Below are positions 57,396 to 64,000 of a DNA stretch of 64,000 nt, piece by piece (the first letter of the stretch is position 1; every line of letters begins with the position of its first letter). The notes under the pieces were generated by a model that was not told where the DNA came from, did not search any database, and saw only the letters and a program-made list of their open reading frames with translations. A program made the translations under genes and the position numbers. Source of the DNA: Paenibacillus_AB sp036577625 (GTDB taxonomy: Bacteria; Bacillota; Bacilli; Paenibacillales; NBRC-103111); the NCBI RefSeq assembly GCF_036577625.1, contig NZ_JARBDC010000026.1:1-64000 (forward strand), read 5' to 3'.

Positions 57396-59612
57396 TTACA
57401 CCGCGCTGCCCGTTTGCCCGGATTTTTTCGACATGCCGCGCTGGGCCGTCACGAGCTTGTAGTAAATGCCTTTTTTCTCCATCAGCTCGCTATGGCTGCC
57501 GATTTCGGCCAGCTTCCCTTTGTCGAGCACGATGAGCCGGTCGGCGTTGCGCAGCGTCGTGAGCCGGTGAGCGATCGCCAGCGTCGTGCGGTTTTTCGTC
57601 ACCCGCTTCAGCGCCTCCTGAATCGCCGTTTCCGTCTCGATGTCGAGCGATGCCGTCGCTTCGTCCAGGATGAGAATGCGCGGATTGTTCAGCACCGCCC
57701 GGGCGATGGCGAGCCGCTGCCGCTCCCCGCCGGAAATATTGTTGCCGTTCTCCTCCAGCTTCGTGTCGTAGCCGTCCGGAGAGCGGATGATGAAATCGTG
57801 GGCATTGGCGATTTTCGCCGCCTCGATCACTTCCTCGAACGTCGCGTCCGGCTTCGAGTAGCGGATATTGTCCGCGATCGTGCCGCTGAACAGGAACGTC
57901 TCCTGCAGCACGACGCCGATCTGCGAGCGCAGCTCCTCCTGCTTGATGTCGCGGATGTCGACGCCGTCGATCTTGATGCTCCCCTCGGTCACGTCGTACA
58001 GGCGGGAGACGAGGTTGATCAAGGTCGATTTGCCCGAGCCGGAATGACCGACGAGTCCGATCATTTCCCCCTGCTTCACGTCGAAGTCGATCCGTTTCAG
58101 CACCGGCTCATACGACTTGTAGCCGAACGTCACGTCGCGGAACGAAATTTCGCCGCGAATTTCATGCTTGCTGGACGCTTGCTTGTCGATGACCTCCGGC
58201 TGCTCGTCGATGACGGAGAAGACGCGGTCGATCGAAATGACGGCGTTCGCGACCCAGCGCGGCATGAACATGAGCCAGGCGATCGGTCCGAAAATCATCG
58301 AGGCGTACATCGTGAACTGCACGAGCTCCCCGAGCGTCATCTGCTTGCCGAGTATCATGTTGCAGCCGATCAGGAGCACGAAATATTGCCCCATCTGGAT
58401 CAAATAGTTCGTGATCGGCGACAAAACGCTGAACAGCTTCTCGCTCTTGATCGAAGCGTCGGCGAAATTGCGGTTGTATGCCATGAACCGGCGAATTTCC
58501 CGCTCTTCCTTCCCGAACGCCTTGACGACGCGAATGCCGCTGAGCACGTCGTGCAAAAACGAGCTCGCCTTGTCGTACACCCGCCACTGCAGATGAAACA
58601 GCTTCCACAGCACGTACTTCCAAATGTAATAGTGCAAATAGGCGACGATCGGCGCCGGCAGCAGCACGACGCAGGCGAGCCGCCAGTCGGCGTGGAACAG
58701 CAAATAGGCGGCGGAGACGAGCACGATCATTTGGAAAATCGCGGTCGTGCACATTTCCTGAATCAGATGCCGAATCCGGTCCGTATCCGACGAAATGCGG
58801 TTCATCATGTCCCCGGCCCGCTGCGACGTCAAAAAGCCGAGCGACAAATGCTGCAGCTTGTCGTACACCATTTCGCGCAAATCGGCGGCGATGTTCGAGC
58901 TGACCCCGGCCATGATCCGGCTTCGAGCGATGCCGAGCAGCTCGCCGAACACGAGCGTCGCCAGCATCCCCGCCAGCGCGAACCAAAACATCTCCATGCT
59001 GCCGGTCTGCCCTTCCGGCGGCTGCAGCGCCGAGTTGACCATCACCTTCTGAAAGTACGGACCGACCAGCGCGATGGCCGCCGAGACGAACATCGTGACG
59101 AGGCCGAGCCCGAGCCATTTCCAGTGCGATTTGGAGACGAGCAGCAGCCGTTTGATCGCCGCCGCCTTATTCATGCATTTCGGACATACCCGCGTGCCGG
59201 AAATGAACGGACCGCCGCATTTGCGGCAAATCGCCTCTTCCTCGTTGTTGTAAATGCGCACCGGGCTGCGGGACGCCATATCGTTCAATATTTTGGCGAT
59301 ATAGCCGTACCGGGCCGCATGCTGCATCGTCGCTCTCGCCACGATCCGCTTCTCGCCGTGCTCGACCGCTTCGAGCACCGCGTTGCCGATCAGCGGCACG
59401 ATCTTGTAGTCGCTCGCGTCCGCGATAAAGCCGCTGTCCGTCGTTTCGCCCCGCTCGACGACGGCCCACCGCTCTCGGCCGATGACGAAATAGGCGTCCG
59501 TCCGCCTGCCTCCGAGCGACAGGTCGGCGGGGACGCAGTAATCGATTTGCTCCCCGACGGCAAGCTGCGCCGCGCTCAAATCGTGTTCCGGGAGCGCATA
59601 TTGTAAATTCAT
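57396..59612 (-). CDS. ABC exporter half-transporter with N-terminal accessory domain and zinc ribbon
   Basis: A protein of 738 residues. Residues 1-120 form an unusual soluble domain (IDYCVPADLSLGGRRTDAYFVIG, RWAVVERGE, YKIVPLIGNAVLEAVEHGEKRIVAR in part). A zinc-ribbon-like pair ICRKCGG and VCPKCMN follows. Then an ABC exporter membrane domain with six segments, and the ATPase with Walker A GLVGHSGSGKST, signature ISGGERQRLAIARA, Walker B ILILDEATASLD and AHRLTTL. The start is ATG 59612 with GGAGG. It forms an operon with a second such transporter and a DUF1854 protein; the two halves likely make a heterodimer. The NCBI family name I recall, 'cyanophycin metabolism-associated ABC transporter', fits, but no cyanophycin gene is in the window. 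Confidence 0.85.
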   Translation of the reverse strand: MNLQYALPEHDLSAAQLAVGEQIDYCVPADLSLGGRRTDAYFVIGRERWAVVERGETTDSGFIADASDYKIVPLIGNAVLEAVEHGEKRIVARATMQHAARYGYIAKILNDMASRSPVRIYNNEEEAICRKCGGPFISGTRVCPKCMNKAAAIKRLLLVSKSHWKWLGLGLVTMFVSAAIALVGPYFQKVMVNSALQPPEGQTGSMEMFWFALAGMLATLVFGELLGIARSRIMAGVSSNIAADLREMVYDKLQHLSLGFLTSQRAGDMMNRISSDTDRIRHLIQEMCTTAIFQMIVLVSAAYLLFHADWRLACVVLLPAPIVAYLHYYIWKYVLWKLFHLQWRVYDKASSFLHDVLSGIRVVKAFGKEEREIRRFMAYNRNFADASIKSEKLFSVLSPITNYLIQMGQYFVLLIGCNMILGKQMTLGELVQFTMYASMIFGPIAWLMFMPRWVANAVISIDRVFSVIDEQPEVIDKQASSKHEIRGEISFRDVTFGYKSYEPVLKRIDFDVKQGEMIGLVGHSGSGKSTLINLVSRLYDVTEGSIKIDGVDIRDIKQEELRSQIGVVLQETFLFSGTIADNIRYSKPDATFEEVIEAAKIANAHDFIIRSPDGYDTKLEENGNNISGGERQRLAIARAVLNNPRILILDEATASLDIETETAIQEALKRVTKNRTTLAIAHRLTTLRNADRLIVLDKGKLAEIGSHSELMEKKGIYYKLVTAQRGMSKKSGQTGSAV

Positions 59613-59651
59613 CGAAACCTCCGCTTGTTACGGCCTGAACCTCGTTTTCGG

Positions 59652-60251
59652 CTACATGCACATTTCGACCATCCGGTACTCTTTGTCGCTTATTTTCTCC
59701 AAGTCGGGAATGACGAACCGGTTGCCGTCCACGTCGAGGACGAGCAGCCTGTTTTCGCCCACCAGCTTCACGTTGTTGCCGCCGCTGCGAACCGTAAACC
59801 GGCATACGCCCGACGTCGTCTCCGTCTCCCAGTACGAATAGCCGAATTCCTCCCGGATTTTGACCACTTTCGTAATTTCGGGAGCGAAGTAGCGGATTTT
59901 CACCTGCTCCTCGAGCAGCTCGGCGACACCCGCCGGAAAGTCGTCCAGCGAGCGGATCATCCCGATTTCTTTATTTTCGAACGTCCGGATCGACAAATAA
60001 ATCCGTTTGTTCGTATGCGGAAACGAGCAGTGCACGTAGACGGCTTTATGCTCCTCCCCGTCGACCGTTACGTTCAGCATGCGGCCTTCCGTCTTGCGGA
60101 ACGACGCGTTGTCCGGGGTCAAATAGCGGATTTTGGCCGCTTCCGCCAAGTCCGAACGTTTGCCGTCCGCCTTTTCGCTCTCGACCGTCTCCCGCACGTC
60201 CTTCTCCTCCGAAGCGCGTTCCGCTTCCGTTACCGCACCCGCAATCGTCAT
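59652..60251 (-). CDS. DUF1854 family protein
   Basis: A protein of 199 residues. After a charged N-terminal tail come the DUF1854-type segments IRYLTPDNASFRKTEGRMLNV, VYVHCSFPHTNKRIYLSIRT, IGMIRSLDDFPAGVAELLEEQ, IREEFGYSYWETETTSGVCRFTVR and NRFVIPDLEKI. The start ATG 60251 overlaps the stop of the upstream ABC gene (ATGA), and the next ABC gene starts 39 bases downstream. In other bacteria DUF1854 genes are found beside ABC transporters of this kind (recalled knowledge). It is soluble and may regulate or complete the transporter. Confidence 0.82.
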   Translation of the reverse strand: MTIAGAVTEAERASEEKDVRETVESEKADGKRSDLAEAAKIRYLTPDNASFRKTEGRMLNVTVDGEEHKAVYVHCSFPHTNKRIYLSIRTFENKEIGMIRSLDDFPAGVAELLEEQVKIRYFAPEITKVVKIREEFGYSYWETETTSGVCRFTVRSGGNNVKLVGENRLLVLDVDGNRFVIPDLEKISDKEYRMVEMCM

Positions 60252-62551
60252 GCGATGATCACCTCTTTCATTTTCAGCGCCTCGTCGTGCTTCTTCACGA
60301 GCTTCTGATACGCGCCTTCCTTGGCCATCAGCTCGTCGTGCGTTCCGGCCTCGACGACCTTGCCCTGGTCCATGACGACCAGATAGTCCGCGTTGCGGAG
60401 CGTCGACAGCCGGTGCGCGATGGCGATCGTCGTCCGGCCTTTGACGAGCGAATCGAGCGCCTCCTGAATTTGCAGTTCCGTCTCCGTATCGAGCGACGCG
60501 GTCGCCTCGTCGAGAATGAGTATTTTCGGATTGTGCAAAATGGCCCGCGCGATCGACAGCCGCTGCTTCTCCCCGCCGGACAAATTATGGCCGCCCGTGC
60601 CGACGATCGTGTCGTAGCCGTCCGGCAGCTTCTCGATAAAATCGTGGGCGTTGGCGATTTTCGCGGCGTGGATGATGTCGTCGATCGTGCAATCGGGATC
60701 GGCGTAGGCGATATTTTCGGCGATGCTGCCCGAAAACACGTAGACGTCCTGCGACACGATGCCGATGTTTTTGCGCAGCGACGCGGTCGTCATGTCTTTC
60801 ACGTTGACGCCGTCGATGCAAATGTCGCCCTCCGTCACGTCGTACAGGCGGGAGATCAAGTTGACGAGCGTCGACTTGCCCGCTCCCGAATGGCCGACGA
60901 CGCCGATCATTTGCCCCGGCCTCGCCTCCATCGACACGCCTTTCAAAATCGCCTTGTTCGGCTCGTAGCCGAAGACGACGTTCGAGACGCGGATATCGCC
61001 CCGCAGCTCCTCCAGATGAACGGCATCCGGCTTCTCGGCCACGTCCGGAACCGCGTCCTGGATTTCGAAAATACGCTGCGCGGCGGACATGCATCGCGAC
61101 CACCAGTTGACGATATTGTTCATAAACTGGATCGGGCCGTACAGCATGTGCATATAGCCGACGAACGTCATCACCTGTCCGAACGAAAACTGCCCTTTCA
61201 TCACCATCCAGCCGCCGAACGCCCAGATGAGCACGCCGCCCGTCTGGGTCAGCAGGTTCAGCACCGGAAACACCGTGCCGCCGAGCTTGTTCACCGTCTG
61301 CTCCGAAGCGGAGAACGCGACGTTCGCCCGCTGGAACCGTTCGATTTCCTCCTGCTCCTTGCCGAACGATTTGACGACGCGCGTGCCGCGCATCGAGTCG
61401 CTGATGATCGAATTGAGCGCGCTTACTTTCCGGTGACGCCGCCACGACAGCCGCCACAGCTTCGGAAACGATTTGCGGATGAGGACGAACACGATCGGCA
61501 TCGGCAGGAAGCAGATGAGCGTCAGCTTCCAGTCCATTGCCAGCAAAATGGCGGTAATCCCGATAATGTTCATCGCGTTGACGATAAAGTATGACATCCC
61601 GTCGACGAAAAAGTATTGCAGCTCCGTGGCGTCGTTGTTGACCCTGGTCATCAGCTGGCCGGTCTGCTTGCGCTGGAAAAAGTGAAGCGACAGCCGCTGC
61701 ATCGCGGAAAACACGCTCGTCTTCAAATCGAAGGAAACGTTCGCAGCCAGCCTCGCGATAATGCTTCCGAATAAAACCCCGAACACCATGGACAACGTCC
61801 GAAACGCGATGATGAGCGCAATGACGAGCCCGATTTGTCCGGCGAACGCCCCTTTGCCGGCCAGCGCCTGGTCGAACAGCACCGTGCCTTGCAGATAAGG
61901 GATGACGAGACCGGTCGCCGAGTTGAGCAGCATGAACAGGACGATGAAGAAGATCGACGTTTTGTACTTTCCGGCGAACGACAGCAGCCTCGTGAAGATG
62001 GCGTGCTTCTTCAAACATTTCGGACAAACTTGCCGGCCCTTCTCCGGATAAATCATCCCGCATTTCGGACACGACGCCTGCTCCTGCGAATCGTCCAAAT
62101 CTTGCTCCGCCGGCTCTTCGTTCTTTTTCAGCTTGCCGAACACCGAAGCCAGTTTCGCCGCGCGGGCCATATGCCCGTTCGTGAAGGCGGCGACGATCCG
62201 CTCCCCCTCCTTCGCCTTGACGACGATCATCCCGGAAGCGACAAGGTTGACGACCTGCAGCGCTTCGAGTCGGTCCAGCCCGATCGTTTCCGTCGTCCAC
62301 GGCCCGTCCTGCGGCGGCGGAGCGGCGGCGGATTTCTTCTCCTTCTTCGACGCGACGTAGCCTTTGTAGCTTTTCTCGCGCGTCCGCGGTCCGCCGGAGA
62401 CGATCGTCAGCGCTTCCCGGTCCAGCAGCAGGTACGTGTCCGCGAATCCGCCGTCCACGCTCCGGTCGCACGCCAGCCAGTAAACGAGCCGGTCCGAAGC
62501 GATGCCGTTTTGCCGCAATACCGTTTCGATTTCCGTAGGTAACGTTTTCAT
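60248..62551 (-). CDS. ABC exporter half-transporter with N-terminal accessory domain and zinc ribbon
   Basis: A protein of 767 residues with the same layout as the one at 57396. An N-terminal accessory domain (about 1-145: YWLACDRSVDGGFADTYLLLDREA, ALQVVNLVASGMIVVKAKEGERIVAAF, in part) has an Ala/Pro/Lys insert; then CPKCGMIYPEKGRQVCPKC, six membrane segments, and the ATPase with Walker A GVVGHSGAGKST, signature LSGGEKQRLSIARA, Walker B ILILDEATASLD and AHRLSTL. Both catalytic sites look intact. The start is ATG 62551 with GGAG 5 bases upstream; a TTG at 62575 lacks one. First gene of the operon. Confidence 0.85.
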   Translation of the reverse strand: MKTLPTEIETVLRQNGIASDRLVYWLACDRSVDGGFADTYLLLDREALTIVSGGPRTREKSYKGYVASKKEKKSAAAPPPQDGPWTTETIGLDRLEALQVVNLVASGMIVVKAKEGERIVAAFTNGHMARAAKLASVFGKLKKNEEPAEQDLDDSQEQASCPKCGMIYPEKGRQVCPKCLKKHAIFTRLLSFAGKYKTSIFFIVLFMLLNSATGLVIPYLQGTVLFDQALAGKGAFAGQIGLVIALIIAFRTLSMVFGVLFGSIIARLAANVSFDLKTSVFSAMQRLSLHFFQRKQTGQLMTRVNNDATELQYFFVDGMSYFIVNAMNIIGITAILLAMDWKLTLICFLPMPIVFVLIRKSFPKLWRLSWRRHRKVSALNSIISDSMRGTRVVKSFGKEQEEIERFQRANVAFSASEQTVNKLGGTVFPVLNLLTQTGGVLIWAFGGWMVMKGQFSFGQVMTFVGYMHMLYGPIQFMNNIVNWWSRCMSAAQRIFEIQDAVPDVAEKPDAVHLEELRGDIRVSNVVFGYEPNKAILKGVSMEARPGQMIGVVGHSGAGKSTLVNLISRLYDVTEGDICIDGVNVKDMTTASLRKNIGIVSQDVYVFSGSIAENIAYADPDCTIDDIIHAAKIANAHDFIEKLPDGYDTIVGTGGHNLSGGEKQRLSIARAILHNPKILILDEATASLDTETELQIQEALDSLVKGRTTIAIAHRLSTLRNADYLVVMDQGKVVEAGTHDELMAKEGAYQKLVKKHDEALKMKEVIIA

Positions 62552-62669
62552 CAGCTCTCCGTTACGTTGCTTCAATTGGAATTTTTTTGGTGCATAACAC
62601 CAATAATAAAGGGTATCCCCTTATCTGAAAAGGGAGAAATTGATTCATAATGAACAAAATACGGCAAAC

Positions 62670-62703
62670 AAAAAGACGCTGATCCCACCGGGTGGGGAGC
62701 GTC
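62670..62703 (-). terminator. Rho-independent terminator of argS
   Basis: Minus strand: GACGCT with AGCGTC and CCCACC with GGTGGG, then TTTTTG, 31 bases after the argS stop. Confidence 0.82.
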
Positions 62704-62733
62704 CTCACGATACCCTCATATTTCGCCGTTCCG

Positions 62734-64000
62734 TCAGATGCGTTCCGGCGATTGCAGGCCGATCAGGCCGAGTCCGACGCGCAGCACGACGCATGCGCAG
62801 GCGACGAGCGCCAGCCGCGCCGTTTTCAAGGCGGCATCGTCCGTCAAGATCGGGCATTCGTGGTAAAACCGGTTGAAGCTTTGCGCTATGTCGATCAGAT
62901 GGCGGCTGACGATCGAAGGCTCCAGCTTGTCCATCGCCTGCACGACCTTGTCCGGAAACGCCGCCAGCTCCTTGACGACCTGCTGCGCTTCCGGGTTCGC
63001 GAGCAGCGACGCGTCGAAGCCGGACTCTCCGGCGAACGCCTCGCCGGCTTTTTGTGCGGACAAGCCCGCCTTTCTCAGCACGCTGCAGGCGCGGGCGTAC
63101 GTATATTGGACGTACGGTCCCGACTCGCCCTCGAAATTAAGCACGTCTTTCCACGAAAACGAGACGTCCTTGATCCGGTTGTTGCTCAGGTCGTTGAACA
63201 CGATCGCCCCGACGCCGACCTGCTTCGCCACCTCGTCCTTGTCGTCGAGCGACGGATTTTTGCTCTCGATAATGTCGCGCGTCTTGTCGATCGCCTGCCG
63301 CAGCAGCTCTTCCAGCAGCACGACGTTCCCTTTGCGCGTCGAAAATTTGACGCCCTCCAAATTGACGCGGCCGAACGGCACGTGAACGAGCCGGTCCGCC
63401 CATTCGTACCCCATCAAATCGATCACCTTGAACCATTGCTGAAAATGCAGGTTTTGCGCATAGTCGGTCACATAGATCGCCTTGGCGAAGCCGTACGTCC
63501 TTTGCCGGTACAGGGCGGCCGCAATGTCGCGCGTATGGTACAGCGTCGCGCCGTCCTTCTTCAAGATAAGCGCCGGCGGCATGTTGAAATCGTCCAGCCG
63601 GACGAGATACGCGCCTTGATCTTCCTCGAGCAGCCCTTTCGCCTTCAGCTCCTCGACGACGGCCCCCATTTTGTCGTTGTAGAAGCTTTCCCCCGCGTCC
63701 GAATCGAACGTGACGCCGAGCAAGCCGTAAATGCGCTCGAATTCCTTGTAGCTGATCGCCTTGAACCAGCGCCACAGCTCGAGCGCCTCTTCGTCGCCGC
63801 GCTCCAGCTTCACGAACCAGGCTCGCGCCGTATCGTCCAGCTCCGGCTTCGCTTCGGCTTCGTCGTGAAATTTCACGTACAGCCGCATCAGCTCCTCGAT
63901 GCCGCCGGCCTCGACTTCGTTTCGGTCCCCCCACAGCTTGTATGCGGTAATGAGCTTGCCGAACTGCGTTCCCCAATCGCCCAAATGGTTGATGCCGACG
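62734..64000 (-). CDS. argS: Arginyl-tRNA synthetase (partial, 5' end missing)
   Basis: About 420 C-terminal residues are seen; the start lies beyond base 64000. The window edge reads VGINHLGDWGTQFGKL, just after the HIGH region. VKFSTRKGNVVLLEELL is the KMSKS-like loop of the ArgS group that has STRKG. The C-terminal DALR anticodon-binding domain starts at about YVQYTYARACSVLRKAG and ends ALVACACVVLRVGLGLIGLQSPERI (in part). It charges tRNA-Arg. Confidence 0.95.
   Translation of the reverse strand, partial: VGINHLGDWGTQFGKLITAYKLWGDRNEVEAGGIEELMRLYVKFHDEAEAKPELDDTARAWFVKLERGDEEALELWRWFKAISYKEFERIYGLLGVTFDSDAGESFYNDKMGAVVEELKAKGLLEEDQGAYLVRLDDFNMPPALILKKDGATLYHTRDIAAALYRQRTYGFAKAIYVTDYAQNLHFQQWFKVIDLMGYEWADRLVHVPFGRVNLEGVKFSTRKGNVVLLEELLRQAIDKTRDIIESKNPSLDDKDEVAKQVGVGAIVFNDLSNNRIKDVSFSWKDVLNFEGESGPYVQYTYARACSVLRKAGLSAQKAGEAFAGESGFDASLLANPEAQQVVKELAAFPDKVVQAMDKLEPSIVSRHLIDIAQSFNRFYHECPILTDDAALKTARLALVACACVVLRVGLGLIGLQSPERI

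Overview
The window reads as chromosomal DNA of a GC-rich, low-G+C-lineage Gram-positive rod of the Paenibacillaceae (Paenibacillus/Cohnella type). The signs are strong AGGAGG ribosome sites, frequent TTG starts, LplA/LplB/YtcP-type sugar ABC systems with YesM/YesN regulators, and the Bacillus-type order yqhG-yqhH / gcvT-gcvPA-gcvPB / lipM. No rRNA, tRNA, CRISPR array or intact transposon was found. The genus is an inference from style, not from a marker gene.

Left third (1-29.5 kb): an AT-rich surface-protein gene runs off the left edge. Next comes a large minus-strand glycan-type locus: sensor kinase and response regulator (yesMN-like), two permeases, a binding lipoprotein, a DUF4091 protein, a CBM9-like protein, a beta-propeller protein and a cytosolic-carboxypeptidase-like M14 peptidase. 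An identical 19-base core, part of a shared 26-base block, lies 24-25 bases upstream of the -10 box of both the kinase operon and the permease operon, so the regulator probably controls both. A second cluster has two binding lipoproteins without permeases, a Tat-exported phage-tailspike-like beta-helix protein, an amidohydrolase and a divergent AraC regulator. Then follow a MocR/aminotransferase pair and two divergent secreted proteins.

Middle (29.5-45.3 kb): an AT-rich patch with a decayed IS110 transposase, a broken VOC gene, a VOC gene, a P-loop kinase-like gene, and a DJ-1/PfpI gene under a ZTP (pfl) riboswitch. After it come TetR-GNAT, the B12-dependent ribonucleotide reductase nrdJ with paired NrdR boxes, D-amino-acid aminotransferase with an MmcQ/YjbR protein, and a third glycan cluster (GH95 fucosidase, orphan binding lipoprotein, amidohydrolase, divergent LacI with a 17-base operator).

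Right part (45.3-64 kb): housekeeping genes. lipM (octanoyltransferase), a pentapeptide-repeat protein, and the glycine-decarboxylase operon gcvT-gcvPA-gcvPB behind a tandem glycine riboswitch. In this operon a 12-C run lies in the leader and a 114-bp tandem hairpin repeat lies between gcvT and gcvPA. Divergent are yqhH (SNF2 helicase) and yqhG, then a secreted protein and yqzE. Next is an operon of two ABC exporters, each with an N-terminal accessory domain and a zinc ribbon, flanking a DUF1854 protein. The 3' part of argS ends the window.
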